A stretch of 64,000 nt of DNA from Pseudomonas sp. FP453 (GCF_030687495.1 NZ_CP117435.1:5398501-5462500), one strand, 5' to 3'; positions 41,987 to 53,044 are shown, counted from the first letter of the stretch. Numbers and translations: made by a program. The notes: generated by a model from the letters alone, not told the origin.

Positions 41987-43636
41987 TCAGAGGGTTGGTG
42001 TTGAGCGGGCGACGATAGCTTCCACATCGACGCCACGGGGCAATGTGCCATACACCCGGCCGGACGATTCGCCGAGGCGACTGGCAATAAACCCATCACT
42101 GACCGCCCCATTCCCCGCTTCCAGCAACAACTTGGCCTGCAACGCCACGGCGATGTCCTCGGTGAGTTGCCGCGCCCGGTACTGGATGTCCTGGGTGTCC
42201 ATAAACACGGATTTCAACTGTTCGATATGCCGCGCCAGCGACCTGTCGCCGTGCCCATCCCCCAATTCGACGAACAACGCCTCCAACACCCCCGGCTCTT
42301 TCGACAACGCACGCAGCACATCCAGACACTGCACGTTGCCGGAACCTTCCCACGTCGAATTCACCGGCGCCTCACGGTACAGGCGCGGCAGGATGCTGTC
42401 TTCGACATAGCCCGCACCGCCCATGCACTCGGCGGCTTCGTTGATCATTGCCGGCGCGCGTTTGCAGATCCAGTACTTGCCCACCGCCGTCACCAGCCGG
42501 GCGAACTTGGCCTCCTGTTCATCCCCCAGGTGATCCAGCGCGCGGCCCATGCGCATGCTCAACGCCAGCGCGGCTTCGCTTTCCAGCGCCAGGTCGGCGA
42601 GGACGTTTTGCATCAACGGTTGCTCGCTGAGTACGCGGCCGCCCACCAAACGATGGGCGCAATGATGGCTGGCCTGGGTCAGTGCCTGGCGCATCAGGGC
42701 GCTGGAGCCGACCATGCAATCGAAGCGGGTCATGGCGACCATTTCGATGATGGTCGGTACGCCCCGGCCTTCTTCGCCGATCATCCAGGCCAGGGCGCCA
42801 CGGAACTCCACTTCGCTGGAGGCGTTCGAGCAGTTGCCGAGCTTGTTTTTCAGGCGCTGGATATAGAACTCGTTGCGCGTGTCGTCCGGGCGGTGCCGGG
42901 GCAGTAGGAAACAGGTGAGGCCCTTGTCGGTCTGGGCCAGGGTCAGGAACGCATCGCACATCGGCGCCGAGCAGAACCATTTGTGCCCCACCAGCTCATA
43001 CGCCTGGCCGGGGCCACCGGCGCCCACCGGATAGGCGCGGGTGGTGTTGGCGCGCACGTCGGTGCCGCCCTGCTTCTCGGTCATGGCCATGCCGATGGTG
43101 GCCCCGGCTTTATGGGCGATGCCGACGTTGCGCGGGTCGTATTCGGTGTTGAGGATTTTCGGCAGCCAGATGTCAGCCAGATCCGGTTGCAGGCGCAGGG
43201 CCGGTACACAGGCGAAGGTCATGGTCAGCGGGCAACCGGTGCCGGCTTCGGCCTGGCTGTGCAGGTAGGTCAAGCCGGCGCGGGCCACGTGGGCGCCCGC
43301 CTGCGGATGCGCCCAGGGCAGCGACGGCAGGCCGTGTTCCACCGCCGTGCGCATCAGCTCGTGGTAGGCCGGGTGGAATTCCACCAGGTCGATGCGATGG
43401 CCATAACGGTCGTGGCTGCTAAACACCGGCTTGTTTTGATTCGCCAGGAACCCGGCCGCCATCAGCGGGCCACCGGCCAGCGCTCCATAAGCATGCAGGC
43501 GCGCCTCGGCCCAGCCAGCGCCGAAGCGCCGCGACCACTCTTGCAAGGGCACGTCGATGCGATACAGGTTGGTGCCGTCCAGGGACGGCGGCTGGTTAGT
43601 GACGTCGTGGGTTTCGGCGAACTGATGCAGGTTCAT
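41987..43636 (-). CDS. Acyl-CoA dehydrogenase, AidB type
   Basis: A 549-residue flavoprotein of the AidB branch. It has the long N-terminal extension of this branch, the FAD-site segment MAMTEKQGGTDVRANTT, WFCSAPMCDAFLTLAQT, and the C-terminal ECMGGAGYVEDSILPRLYRE with the substrate-side residues. AidB in E. coli is linked to alkylation damage and binds DNA; the enzymatic substrate is unresolved. Gene order next to amn and ladS is as in other pseudomonads. Confidence 0.9.
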   Translation of the reverse strand: MNLHQFAETHDVTNQPPSLDGTNLYRIDVPLQEWSRRFGAGWAEARLHAYGALAGGPLMAAGFLANQNKPVFSSHDRYGHRIDLVEFHPAYHELMRTAVEHGLPSLPWAHPQAGAHVARAGLTYLHSQAEAGTGCPLTMTFACVPALRLQPDLADIWLPKILNTEYDPRNVGIAHKAGATIGMAMTEKQGGTDVRANTTRAYPVGAGGPGQAYELVGHKWFCSAPMCDAFLTLAQTDKGLTCFLLPRHRPDDTRNEFYIQRLKNKLGNCSNASSEVEFRGALAWMIGEEGRGVPTIIEMVAMTRFDCMVGSSALMRQALTQASHHCAHRLVGGRVLSEQPLMQNVLADLALESEAALALSMRMGRALDHLGDEQEAKFARLVTAVGKYWICKRAPAMINEAAECMGGAGYVEDSILPRLYREAPVNSTWEGSGNVQCLDVLRALSKEPGVLEALFVELGDGHGDRSLARHIEQLKSVFMDTQDIQYRARQLTEDIAVALQAKLLLEAGNGAVSDGFIASRLGESSGRVYGTLPRGVDVEAIVARSTPTL

Positions 43637-43726
43637 GACGGGCCTCCTGGAAAAAAGGCCACGGTCATTGGCGGCCTGAATTTCAGTTAAGCACCGGCAC
43701 TGCGCTTAAAAAAGTGGCATAGGCGC

Positions 43727-46101
43727 CTAATGTCCGGCGCTTTCGCCCTCGACCTGGCACAGCACACAACGCTCCAGCACCGCCTGCAACGCCTCGAAAC
43801 GCACGGGCTTGGCCAGCCGCTCGGTGATGCCGATGCCATGGCAGCGCTCACGGTCTGACGTGTTCAGCGATGAACTCAACGCGATGACCGGCAGCTCACC
43901 GCAGCCCGGCAAGGCACGGATCTGACAACACAACGAGAAACCGCCCTCCGGCACATCCAGCAAGACCGCCTCGAAAGTTTCCCCCTGCAAGGCCGCCAGT
44001 GCCGCGGGGCCGCTGTCCACGGTTCTGACCCGGTAACCGAGCTTGAGCAACATGCCGCGCACCGCCAACTGGCCGACGCTGTTGTCATCCACCAGCAGCA
44101 CCGCGCAGTCCTGCGGCGCGCGCTGCCGGCTCGGCCCCGCGGCTTTCGGTTCGGACGGCACCGGCTTGACCTCCACTTCCAACTGAAAGCGACTGCCCTT
44201 GCGCGGTTCCGAATGATGGGTCAGACGCCCGCCCAACAACTCGATCAACTGCCGGCAGATCGCCAGGCCAATGCCCAGGCCGCCGTATTCACGGGTGGTT
44301 GAACCGTCGAGCTGGAAGAAACGCTGGTACAGCGTGGCTTCGTCGAGAAAGGCGAAGCCGATGCCGCTGTCGGTGACGATAAAGCTCAGGCGCAGCACAC
44401 CTGCGCCATCGGGCACACCGACCACGCGCACGCGCACCGCGCCTTGGTGGGTGAACTTGAAGGCGTTGTCCAGCAGGCAATCCAGGCATTGGGTCAGCTT
44501 GTCTGCGTCGCCGATCATCCGGTCCGGCAGTTCATCCGCCACATCAATCGAAAATTCCAGGCCCTTGCTTTGCGCACTGGCGCTGAATTGCTGGCGCAAG
44601 GTGTCGAGCACACCGCGCAGGCTGAACACCTGCGGCTGCGCGGTGAGGCGCCCGGCTTGCAGCTCGGTGAGGGTGAGGATGCCGTTGACCATGCGCATCA
44701 TGTCCCGTGCCGAACCGGCGGCGGTCTGCTGGTATTGCGCGAGGTCGTCGTCCAGGTGAACGGTTTGCATCAGTTCAAGGGAGCCGATCACGCCGTTCAT
44801 CGGGGTGCGCAGTTCGTGGGTCAGGGTGGCGAGAAATTCGTCCTTGAGCCGGTTGCTGCGGGCCAGTTGCTGGTTGAGCACTTCGAGTTTCTGGCTGGCG
44901 TCGAACAGGATCTGCGCCTGCTGCTCGCGCATGCCGTTGATGCGATCCGCAAGGGCCAGGGACAGCAGCGCCACCTCGATGGCCGAGCCGATCTGGCTGG
45001 CGTACATGGTGAGGAAGACGTTGGGCAGGTAGCCCAATACCATCATGGTGTTTCACCACCCCACCGAGCAGGAAGGCCGACCAGGCAATGATGAAATACC
45101 GCGCCATGCGCTGGCCGCACAGCCAGGCTTTGATCGCGGCAATAAAGATGGTCACGGTGAACACCAGCGCCAGGCCGGTCGCCAGGCGCAGGGCCACGGC
45201 GTAGCTGGTCAGCAGCGCCAGCGCCATCACCAGCGCACCGCAGGCGGCCAGCCCGAGCAAGATGCGGTCGATCCAACGGCTGTGCTGCGCGGTATGCAGG
45301 AAGCTGCGCGCGAACAGGCTGCCGAACAGCGCCGCCGAGCCGATCAGGAACGGCACCGCGGCATTCGTCCACCATGGACTGTTCGGCCAGAAGTACTCCA
45401 CGGCCACGCCGTTGACCGCCAGTTGGTACAAACCGAACGAGGCGATATAGAGGATGTAATAGAGGTAGCTGGTGTCGCGCACACTCAGGTAGATGAAGAG
45501 GTTGTAGATCAACATCCCCCAGCAAGACGCCGTAGATCGCGCCCAATACATAGAGGCGCAGCGGTTGCTGCTCCAGGTAGGCGGTGCCGGCCCACAGGGT
45601 CAGTGGTGCCTGGATCGAACCTTCACTTTGCAGGCGCAGGTAGATCGTCTCCTGCTGGTCGGGGACGAAATTGAGCTTGAACAGGTAGTTGCTCTGGCGC
45701 ACTTCCCGGCTGGAAAACGGCAGCGCGCTGCCGGTACGGGTGCTCAGGCGATAGGCGCCAGTGCTGTCGCTCTGGTAGAGGTCCAGGTGATTGAGCGGCG
45801 GGTAGGCCAACTCCAGAAACCAGGTGCGTGGCGCGCGAGGGTCCTTGGCCTGGTAATGCAGGTCGATCTTGAGCCAGAACACCGAACGCGAATAACCGGC
45901 ATTGAGGGTGGCTTTGTCGTGGGGCTTGAACTGGGCGGCGTACGCGGGGGAACTGACTTCGGCGATAGTGAGGGCGTCGGTGGGGTCTTCGAGCACTTGC
46001 ATCACGCGGCCCAGGGGCAGGCTTCGCGTGTCCTGGTTGAACCCGATGGCGTTGGCGAGCAGCGGCAGCCCGCACAACAGTAAGATCAAAAAATAGCGCA
46101 T
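43727..46101 (-). pseudogene. ladS: LadS-type hybrid sensor kinase, frame broken twice as read
   Basis: The sequence codes in three frames for one hybrid kinase: signal peptide and 7TMR-DISM extracellular domain (FWLKIDLHYQAKDP, RTWFLELAYPPL), seven membrane helices (GMLIYNLFIYLSVRDTSYLY in the second frame), histidine kinase (THELRTPMNGVIG phospho-acceptor His, DNAFKFTH, DSGIGF, GLGIGLAICRQL) and a receiver domain (VLLVDDNSVGQLA, phospho-Asp in LLDVPEGG, LAKPVR). Position before thiD matches ladS, which feeds the Gac/Rsm pathway. The breaks are an extra C at 45516-45520 and an extra T at 45051-45053; corrected length is 790 residues (P. aeruginosa LadS about 795). Confidence 0.88.
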
Positions 46102-46377
46102 AGAGCCCCAGCGTGGCCTGTCCGGTTATGTCAAAAAGTCCCCATTCCTTTTGAGAAGACGTATACCGGCAATACTGTTAGTAATTTGGATCCACTCTAG
46201 CATAGCTGCTAAAGGCCACTAGAAGCCATGTAAATAAATTTTACGAAGGCTCTAGAACGGCACTTTCAGAGCGATTCCATGCAGTCGGCAAGCGCCAGAA
46301 AAGTGCCACACGCGGGGCAAAATTCAACCATCGCCAGACAGCCACGCAAAAAGCGTTTGGTGGTAAGCTCGCGCACC

Positions 46378-47175
46378 ATGAATATCTACAGCTCTCGCCC
46401 CGTTGTCCTCTGTCTCTCCGGCCATGACCCCAGTGGTGGCGCCGGCCTGCAGGCAGATATCGAAGCCCTGCTTGCCCAGGGTTGCCATGCGGCTCCGGCC
46501 GTCACCGCGCTGACCGTGCAGAACACCGTCAATGTCAGCGATTTCCGCGTGCTCGACCGCGAGTGGGTACTGGCCCAGGCCAATGCCGTGCTGGGCGACT
46601 CCGACGTCGCGGCAGTCAAGCTGGGCATGCTCGGCTCCACCGCCATGGTCGACACCGTGGTCGAGCTGCTGCAGGCGCATCCGCACCTGCCGGTGGTGTG
46701 CGACCCGGTGCTGCGCGCCGGTGGCGGTGGCAGCCTGGGCAAGGATGAAGTTGGCTATGCCATGCGCGAGCGGTTGTTGCCGCTGTCGCTGATTGCCACG
46801 CCGAACCTGCCCGAAGCGCGCATCCTCGCCGAGCTGCCTGACGGCACCGCAGACGAATGCGCCGCGAAGCTGCTGCCGTATATCAAGCACCTGCTGATCA
46901 CCGGCGGGCATGGCGATGAGCATGAAGTGCACAACCGTCTATATAGCCGCGACGGCACGCAGCAGACCTTTACCTGCCAGCGTCTGCCGGGCAGTTATCA
47001 CGGTTCGGGCTGTACGCTGGCCAGTGCGCTGGCGGGGCGAATCGCCCAGGGCGAAGGCCTGGTCAGCGCCGTGCAATCGGCCCTCAACTACACTTGGCGC
47101 ACCCTGCGTGACGCCGAACAACTCGGCCAGGGCCAGTTCGTACCGCGCCGCCTGCCGCTGGATTTCTGCTCGTAA
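46378..47175 (+). CDS. thiD: Hydroxymethylpyrimidine/phosphomethylpyrimidine kinase
   Basis: A 265-residue kinase that phosphorylates HMP and HMP-P for thiamine synthesis. Motifs: LSGHDPSGGAGLQADIEALL, NTVNVSDFRVL, CDPVLRAGGGGSLG and the anion-hole GSYHGSGCTLASALAG. The start at 46378 gives MNIYSSRPVVLCLSGHD; the frame remains open 33 codons upstream without similarity. The preceding 276 bases hold no other gene I can see and no recognised TPP riboswitch. thiE follows after 18 bases. Confidence 0.96.
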   Translation: MNIYSSRPVVLCLSGHDPSGGAGLQADIEALLAQGCHAAPAVTALTVQNTVNVSDFRVLDREWVLAQANAVLGDSDVAAVKLGMLGSTAMVDTVVELLQAHPHLPVVCDPVLRAGGGGSLGKDEVGYAMRERLLPLSLIATPNLPEARILAELPDGTADECAAKLLPYIKHLLITGGHGDEHEVHNRLYSRDGTQQTFTCQRLPGSYHGSGCTLASALAGRIAQGEGLVSAVQSALNYTWRTLRDAEQLGQGQFVPRRLPLDFCS

Positions 47176-47193
47176 GACCAAGGGGCTTGCCCG

Positions 47194-47817
47194 ATGAAAC
47201 TACGTGGCCTTTACGCCATTACCGACAGCCAACTGTTGGCCGGCAAATTCCTCGCCTACGTCGAAGCGGCGCTGGACGGTGGCGTGACCCTGTTGCAGTA
47301 CCGCGACAAAAGCAGCGACGAAGCCCGGCGCCTGCGCGAAGCGGAAAAGCTGCGGGAGCTGTGCTCGCGCTACAAGACCCAGCTGATTATCAACGACGAC
47401 GCCGAACTGGCCGCGCGCCTGGGCGTCGGCGTGCACCTGGGCCAGACCGACGGCCCGCTGACGCCCGCCCGCGCATTGCTCGGCCCCAAGGCGATCATCG
47501 GCAGCACCTGCCACAGCCAGATCGAACTGGCCGAGCAGGCCGCGAACGAGGGTGCGAGTTACGTCGCCTTCGGTCGCTTCTTCAATTCCAGCACCAAGCC
47601 CGGCGCCCCGGCGGCCACCGTCGAGATGCTGGCCCAGGCCCGCGCGCGCCTGCAGGTACCGATCTGCGTGATCGGCGGCATCACCCTGGAGAACGCCGCA
47701 CCGCTGGTGGCCCACGGCGCCGACCTGCTGGCAGTGGTCCACGGCCTGTTCGGTGCCGACAGCACCCAGGAAGTCACGCGCCGCGCCCGCGCCTTCAACG
47801 CCCTTCTTAAGATCTGA
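47194..47817 (+). CDS. thiE: Thiamine-phosphate synthase
   Basis: A 207-residue TIM-barrel enzyme joining HMP-PP and thiazole phosphate. Visible motifs are [34 protein letters not shown], the [14 protein letters not shown] strand, [17 protein letters not shown] and [20 protein letters not shown]. It lies between thiD and hemL in a likely single operon. Confidence 0.96.
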   Translation: MKLRGLYAITDSQLLAGKFLAYVEAALDGGVTLLQYRDKSSDEARRLREAEKLRELCSRYKTQLIINDDAELAARLGVGVHLGQTDGPLTPARALLGPKAIIGSTCHSQIELAEQAANEGASYVAFGRFFNSSTKPGAPAATVEMLAQARARLQVPICVIGGITLENAAPLVAHGADLLAVVHGLFGADSTQEVTRRARAFNALLKI

Positions 47818-47834
47818 TTGCAGAGAGCCCCCTT

Positions 47835-49118
47835 ATGTCCCGTTCCGAAACGCTGTTTGCCAATGCCCAGAAACACATCCCCGGCGGTGTGAACTCCCCC
47901 GTGCGTGCGTTCAAGAGCGTGGGCGGTACGCCGCTGTTCTTCAAGCATGCCGAAGGCGCCTACGTCACCGACGAAGATGACAAGCGTTATGTGGATTACG
48001 TTGGCTCGTGGGGCCCGATGATCCTCGGCCACAGCCACCCGGACGTGCTCGACGCCGTGCGCCAGCAGCTGCAACACGGTTTGTCCTACGGCGCGCCGAC
48101 AGCCATGGAAACGGAGATGGCCGACCTGGTCTGCTCGATCGTGCCGTCGATGGAAATGGTGCGCATGGTCAGCTCCGGCACCGAAGCCACCATGAGCGCG
48201 ATCCGCCTGGCCCGTGGTTTCACTGGCCGCGACAGCATCATCAAGTTCGAAGGCTGCTACCACGGCCACTCCGACAGCCTGCTGGTGAAAGCCGGTTCCG
48301 GCCTGCTGACCCAAGGCGTACCAAGCTCGGCCGGCGTACCGGCCGCATTCGCCAAACACACCTTGACCCTGCCGTTCAACGACATCGCCGCCGTCGAACA
48401 GATGCTCAATGAAGTGGGCCAGGACGTGGCGTGCATCATCGTCGAGCCGGTGGCCGGCAACATGAACTGCGTACCGCCGGCGCCGGGTTTCCTCGAAGGC
48501 CTGCGCGAACAGTGCGACAAGCATGGCGTGGTGCTGATTTTCGACGAAGTGATGACCGGTTTCCGTGTGGCCCTCGGCGGCGCGCAGGCGCACTACGGCG
48601 TGACGCCGGACCTGAGCACCTTCGGCAAGATCATCGGTGGCGGCATGCCTGTAGGCTGCTTCGGCGGCAAGCGTGAGATCATGCACCACATCGCGCCGCT
48701 CGGCCCGGTGTACCAGGCGGGCACCTTGTCCGGCAACCCACTGGCCATGGCCGCCGGCCTGACCACCCTGCGCCTGATCAGCCGCCCGGGTTTCCACGCC
48801 GAACTGACCGACTACACCACGCGCCTGCTCGACGGCCTGCAACAACGTGCCGACGCCGCCGGTATCCCGTTTGTCACCACGCAAGCGGGCGGCATGTTCG
48901 GCCTGTACTTCAGCGGTGCCGACGATATCGTCACCTTTGATGACGTGATGGGCAGCGATGCCGACCTGTTCAAACGCTTCTTCCACCTGATGCTGGAAGG
49001 CGGCGTGTACCTGGCGCCAAGCGCATTCGAAGCCGGCTTCACCTCGATCGCCCATGGCGAGGCCGAGCTGAAACTGACCCTGGATGCCGCCGAGCGCGCC
49101 TTCGCTGCCTTGAAATAA
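47835..49118 (+). CDS. hemL: Glutamate-1-semialdehyde 2,1-aminomutase
   Basis: A 427-residue PLP enzyme converting glutamate-1-semialdehyde to 5-aminolevulinate in haem synthesis. It begins [20 protein letters not shown], has [20 protein letters not shown] (cofactor phosphate), [12 protein letters not shown] (Asp) and the Schiff-base Lys in [14 protein letters not shown]. Length is that of the family. It follows thiE by 17 bases; the hairpin at 49132-49155 probably ends the operon. Confidence 0.97.
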   Translation: MSRSETLFANAQKHIPGGVNSPVRAFKSVGGTPLFFKHAEGAYVTDEDDKRYVDYVGSWGPMILGHSHPDVLDAVRQQLQHGLSYGAPTAMETEMADLVCSIVPSMEMVRMVSSGTEATMSAIRLARGFTGRDSIIKFEGCYHGHSDSLLVKAGSGLLTQGVPSSAGVPAAFAKHTLTLPFNDIAAVEQMLNEVGQDVACIIVEPVAGNMNCVPPAPGFLEGLREQCDKHGVVLIFDEVMTGFRVALGGAQAHYGVTPDLSTFGKIIGGGMPVGCFGGKREIMHHIAPLGPVYQAGTLSGNPLAMAAGLTTLRLISRPGFHAELTDYTTRLLDGLQQRADAAGIPFVTTQAGGMFGLYFSGADDIVTFDDVMGSDADLFKRFFHLMLEGGVYLAPSAFEAGFTSIAHGEAELKLTLDAAERAFAALK

Positions 49119-49131
49119 GCCCATGCAGATT

Positions 49132-49155
49132 CTGACGTTGCCCCGGCAGCGTCAG
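49132..49155 (+). terminator. Hairpin after hemL
   Basis: CTGACGTTG-CCCCGG-CAGCGTCAG forms a nine-base stem with one G-T pair, 14 bases after the hemL stop. It is followed only by ATTTG, so it may need rho or be a moderate terminator. Confidence 0.55.
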
Positions 49156-49342
49156 ATTTGCCACTTTGCTTACAGACTTTTCCTGCTTTTTTCGAGAAAT
49201 CACCTGCAATCCGGCAGATAACTTGCCCAACCAGCAGAAAAACGAGTAAAGACTTTGTAAGCAGAGGCCTGCTTATTTCATAATGCGCGCTTATTGGATC
49301 CCCTGAGGGTCCGCGCGCCCCGTCAGAGGTAAGTCGATTCCC

Positions 49343-49897
49343 ATGAAACGCACCGGCCGCACCCTGGTTCTGGGCTGCCTGTTGCTCCTTCAGCCGCTGC
49401 TGGCACATGCACAAGCAGGCGGCAACTCGTTGTTAATCCCAGCGATGGGTCGTTGCACCCTCAATACCCAGCCAGACAGCCAGGCCGAAGCCCTGAGCGC
49501 GTGCCAGAAACAGGCCGACGGCGGGGATGCGCAAGCGCAATACGAGTTGGGTGAGTACTTCCACGACAGCAAGAACCCCGCCCGCGACCTCAACAAAGCC
49601 TTGAGCTACTTCGAGAAAGCTTCGTTGCAGGGCCATGCTGAAGCCCAATTCAAGCTGGGCACCATGTTCTTTCATGGCGAAGGCGTGCCGGCCAACAACG
49701 TCCAGGCGTATATCGTGCTGAAGATGGCGGCGGTCAACGGTGCAGAGGATGCGCTGGATACGGCTGACGAAGTGGCCGAGCACATGCAGCGCGATGAGTT
49801 GGAAGTGGCGACCCAGGTGCTGGGGCAGATCTTTCGCAATTATTTGCAGGAATTGCAGAGTGCGGATGGGCGTTCGCCCTTCTCACCCCTGCCCTGA
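49343..49897 (+). CDS. Exported Sel1/TPR-repeat protein
   Basis: A 184-residue protein with a signal peptide (RTLVLGCLLLLQPLLAHAQA) and two Sel1-like repeats: DAQAQYELGEYFHDSKNPAR with DLNKALSYFEKASLQ, and HAEAQFKLGTMFFHGEGVPA with NNVQAYIVLKMAA. The C-terminal helix VATQVLGQIFRNYLQEL follows. It probably mediates protein contacts in the periplasm. The place after hemL matches other pseudomonads; function unknown. Confidence 0.88.
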   Translation: MKRTGRTLVLGCLLLLQPLLAHAQAGGNSLLIPAMGRCTLNTQPDSQAEALSACQKQADGGDAQAQYELGEYFHDSKNPARDLNKALSYFEKASLQGHAEAQFKLGTMFFHGEGVPANNVQAYIVLKMAAVNGAEDALDTADEVAEHMQRDELEVATQVLGQIFRNYLQELQSADGRSPFSPLP

Positions 49898-49918
49898 ATT
49901 CATCTAAACCCTTCTATC

Positions 49919-49996
49919 GCTATCGCAGGCAAGCCAGCTCCCACACTTGAACGTGTTCACAAATCAAAATGTGGGAGCTGGCTTGCCTGCGATGGC
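49919..49996. repeat. Two REP elements, GTGGG ends facing inward
   Basis: GCTATCGC...GCCAGCTCCCAC and GTGGGAGCTGGCTTGCCTGC with a spacer (ACGTGTTCACAAATCAAAAT) that is nearly identical to the one in the pair at 25482-25560. Confidence 0.9.
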
Positions 49997-50015
49997 CGCG
50001 ACGCGGTCTTAAGCC

Positions 50016-50342
50016 CTACTTCTCAGGCATCGGCATCGGAAACGGCATCACATTGCCCATGCCCCGCGCCTCGCTGATCTTCGGCGTGCCCAAACGCTCG
50101 ACTTCATCGATGCGCACAATCGAATGCATCGGCACAAAACTGCGCACCACGCCCTCGAACTGCGCCTTGAGCTTCTCTTCGCCCGGGTCGACGACCAACT
50201 GGGTGCGCTCGCCAAAGACGAACTCCTCCACCTCCAGGAAACCCCACAGATCGCTCTGATAGATCTGCTTGGCGTACATTTCGAACACCTGGCCCTGGTT
50301 GAGGAAAATCACCTTGTAGATTGGAGCTTCACGTTTGGTCAT
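50016..50342 (-). CDS. DUF1820 family protein
   Basis: A 108-residue cytoplasmic protein starting MTKREAPIYKVIFLNQGQVF. The sequence QSDLWGFLEVEEFVFGE and the segment VPMHSIVRIDEVERLG are typical of DUF1820, a small-domain family of unknown function. It diverges from miaB across 131 bases, the usual Pseudomonas arrangement. Confidence 0.9.
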   Translation of the reverse strand: MTKREAPIYKVIFLNQGQVFEMYAKQIYQSDLWGFLEVEEFVFGERTQLVVDPGEEKLKAQFEGVVRSFVPMHSIVRIDEVERLGTPKISEARGMGNVMPFPMPMPEK

Positions 50343-50473
50343 GGTGGGCGAGCAACACATCGGGGATATAAAAGAGGGCGCGAACTATAGCATGGCACCC
50401 GATGCACAACGCTAGGAACCAATGGGCATGCCCCCTATAATGCGCGGTTCTTTACCACCAGTTGACGATCCCC

Positions 50474-51802
50474 ATGGCCAAGAAGCTTTACATCGAAACC
50501 CACGGTTGCCAGATGAACGAGTACGACAGCTCGCGCATGGTCGATCTGCTGGGCGAACATCAGGCCCTGGAAGTCACCGCCCGCGCCGAAGATGCCGACG
50601 TGATCCTGCTCAATACCTGCTCGATCCGCGAGCGGGCCCAGGACCGTGTGTATTCGCAGCTGGGCCGCTGGCGCGAACTGAAACTGGCCAACCCGGAGAT
50701 GGTGATCGCCGTCGGCGGTTGCGTGGCCAGCCAGGAAGGCGCCGCGATCCGCGACCGCGCGCCCTATGTCGATGTGGTCTTCGGCCCGCAGACCCTGCAC
50801 CGCTTGCCGGAAATGATCGACGCCGCACGCATCACCAAGCTGCCGCAGGTCGATGTGTCGTTTCCCGAAATCGAAAAATTCGACCACTTGCCCGAACCGC
50901 GCATCGACGGGCCGAGCGCCTACGTGTCGGTGATGGAAGGCTGCAGCAAATACTGCACCTTCTGCGTGGTGCCCTACACCCGCGGCGAAGAAGTCAGCCG
51001 GCCGTTTGACGATGTCATGTCGGAAATCATCCACCTCGCCGAAAACGGCGTGCGTGAAGTGACCCTGCTGGGCCAGAACGTCAACGGCTATCGCGGCCTG
51101 ACCCATGACGGTCGCCTGGCCGACCTGGCGGAACTGATCCGCGTGGTCGCCGCCGTCGATGGCATCGAGCGCATCCGCTACACCACCTCGCACCCGCTGG
51201 AATTCTCCGACAGCCTGATCCAGGCCCACGCCGAAGTGCCGGAGCTGGTCAAACACCTGCACTTGCCGGTGCAATCGGGCTCGGACCGTATCCTGTCGGC
51301 GATGAAGCGCAACCACACCGCCCTGGAATACAAATCCAAGCTGCGCAAGTTGCGCGCGGCCGTGCCGGGCATCTGCATCAGTTCGGACTTTATCGTCGGC
51401 TTCCCGGGCGAGACCGAGAAAGACTTCCAGCAGACCATGAAGCTGATCGAAGACGTCGGTTTCGACTTTTCCTACTCGTTCGTCTACAGCCAGCGCCCCG
51501 GCACACCGGCCGCCGACCTGCTGGACGAAACCCCGGAAGAACTGAAAAAAGAGCGCCTGAACGCGTTGCAGCACCGGCTGAACCAGCAGGGGTTCGAGAT
51601 CAGCCGACAAATGGTCGGTTCCACCCAACGCATCCTGGTCACCGACTATTCGAAAAAGGACCCGGGCGAGCTGCAAGGCCGCACCGAGAACAACCGGATC
51701 GTCAACTTCCGTTACGACAATCCCACGCTGATCGGCCAGTTTGCCGACGTGCACATCGACGCGGCGCAACCGCACTCGTTGCGGGGCTCGTTGATCAACT
51801 GA
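50474..51802 (+). CDS. miaB: tRNA-2-methylthio-N6-dimethylallyladenosine synthase
   Basis: A 442-residue radical-SAM methylthiotransferase that completes ms2i6A37 in tRNAs reading UNN codons. The N-terminal cluster Cys residues are in [20 protein letters not shown] and [10 protein letters not shown]; the radical-SAM cluster is [14 protein letters not shown]-terminal TRAM domain ([20 protein letters not shown]) ends the protein. The start at 50474 ([11 protein letters not shown]) is chosen over a TTG four codons upstream. Confidence 0.97.
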   Translation: MAKKLYIETHGCQMNEYDSSRMVDLLGEHQALEVTARAEDADVILLNTCSIRERAQDRVYSQLGRWRELKLANPEMVIAVGGCVASQEGAAIRDRAPYVDVVFGPQTLHRLPEMIDAARITKLPQVDVSFPEIEKFDHLPEPRIDGPSAYVSVMEGCSKYCTFCVVPYTRGEEVSRPFDDVMSEIIHLAENGVREVTLLGQNVNGYRGLTHDGRLADLAELIRVVAAVDGIERIRYTTSHPLEFSDSLIQAHAEVPELVKHLHLPVQSGSDRILSAMKRNHTALEYKSKLRKLRAAVPGICISSDFIVGFPGETEKDFQQTMKLIEDVGFDFSYSFVYSQRPGTPAADLLDETPEELKKERLNALQHRLNQQGFEISRQMVGSTQRILVTDYSKKDPGELQGRTENNRIVNFRYDNPTLIGQFADVHIDAAQPHSLRGSLIN

Positions 51803-51835
51803 GCGCAAAAACCCGAAGACAAATGAAGAGCAAAT

Positions 51836-51924
51836 GTGGGAGCTGGCTCGCCTGCGATAGCGGTGTAACAGGCAGTCTCTATTTTGGATGTGCCGGCCTC
51901 ATCGCAGGCGAGCCAGCTCCCACA
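51836..51924. repeat. REP inverted pair (REPIN), CTCGCC variant
   Basis: Both halves carry the same change (GAGCTGGCTCGCCTGC instead of CTTGCC), matched on the other arm (GGCGAGCCAGCTCCCAC), so the compensating change keeps the hairpin. It lies between miaB and phoH. Confidence 0.93.
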
Positions 51925-52039
51925 GGGGTTCTTCATTGGTCTGGAGAGTGAAGCCAGCCCATTTAAGTGCTTTCGCACACCGGCCACTGGCGTTATTCTC
52001 TATTTCACCTCAACAGCCAAAGGGCGGCTAAAAGCGACC

Positions 52040-53044
52040 TTGAACGCACCCATCGTAGAACCCCATCATTTTCTCCTCGAGCCGTTTGAGGCTCGCCGTT
52101 TCGCCAACCTGTGCGGACAGTTCGACGAGCACCTGCGCCTGATCGAACAACGCCTGGGCATCGAGATCCGCAACCGCGGCAATCAGTTCGAGCTCATTGG
52201 TGAAACCCAGTCCACTAAATCTGCAGAAAACCTGCTGCGCCGTCTCTACCGCGAAACCAAGGGTAGCGAGTTGTCGCCAGAAACCGTGCACCTGTATTTG
52301 CAGGAATCGGCTGTGGAAGACCTGGCCAACAACCCGGTGGCTGAAGCCAGCGTGGCCCTGCGTACCAAGAAAGGCATGATTCGCCCAAAAGGCTTGAATC
52401 AGCAGAAGTACGTCAAGGCGATCCTGGGTAACGATATCAATTTCGGCATCGGCCCCGCCGGTACCGGCAAGACCTACCTGGCTGTGGCCTGTGCGGTGGA
52501 TGCCCTTGAGCGCGAGCAAGTGCGCCGCATCCTGCTGGTGCGCCCGGCGGTCGAAGCGGGCGAAAAGCTCGGTTTCCTGCCCGGCGACCTCGCCCAGAAG
52601 ATCGACCCGTACCTGCGCCCGCTTTACGACGCGTTGTACGAGATGCTTGGCTTCGAATACGTGGCCAAGCTGATCGAACGCCAGGTAATCGAGATCGCCC
52701 CGCTGGCCTACATGCGCGGCCGCACCTTGAGCAACAGTTTCATCATCCTCGACGAAAGCCAGAACACCACGGTCGAGCAGATGAAGATGTTCCTCACCCG
52801 TATCGGGTTCGGCTCCACGGCCATCATCACCGGCGACATCACCCAGGTTGACCTGCCCAAAGGCACCAAGTCGGGCTTGAGCCATGTGATTGAAGTGCTC
52901 AAGGACGTGCCGGGCATCAGCTTCACGCACTTCTCGCCCAAGGATGTGGTGCGCCACCCGCTGGTGCAGCGCATCGTCGAAGCCTATGAGCGCTTCGAAC
53001 ACCGTGACGATGGTTTGTCCAAGGACGCTCGCCGCGATGCTTGA
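52040..53044 (+). CDS. phoH: PhoH-like ATPase (YbeZ)
   Basis: A 334-residue ATPase that works with YbeY in ribosome quality control and 16S rRNA maturation. It has the N-terminal [19 protein letters not shown] region, Walker [18 protein letters not shown], and Walker [15 protein letters not shown] with sensor FITGDI-type [14 protein letters not shown]. The family begins NAPIxEPHxFLLEPFE, and the only codon in that place is TTG at 52040, which I take as the start; the next ATG would remove conserved residues. It overlaps ybeY by eight bases. Confidence 0.92.
   Translation: MNAPIVEPHHFLLEPFEARRFANLCGQFDEHLRLIEQRLGIEIRNRGNQFELIGETQSTKSAENLLRRLYRETKGSELSPETVHLYLQESAVEDLANNPVAEASVALRTKKGMIRPKGLNQQKYVKAILGNDINFGIGPAGTGKTYLAVACAVDALEREQVRRILLVRPAVEAGEKLGFLPGDLAQKIDPYLRPLYDALYEMLGFEYVAKLIERQVIEIAPLAYMRGRTLSNSFIILDESQNTTVEQMKMFLTRIGFGSTAIITGDITQVDLPKGTKSGLSHVIEVLKDVPGISFTHFSPKDVVRHPLVQRIVEAYERFEHRDDGLSKDARRDA

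Noticed and set aside
46102..46377. TPP riboswitch before thiD
   Set aside because: The conserved CUGAGA and related core elements are not visible in the 276-base gap.
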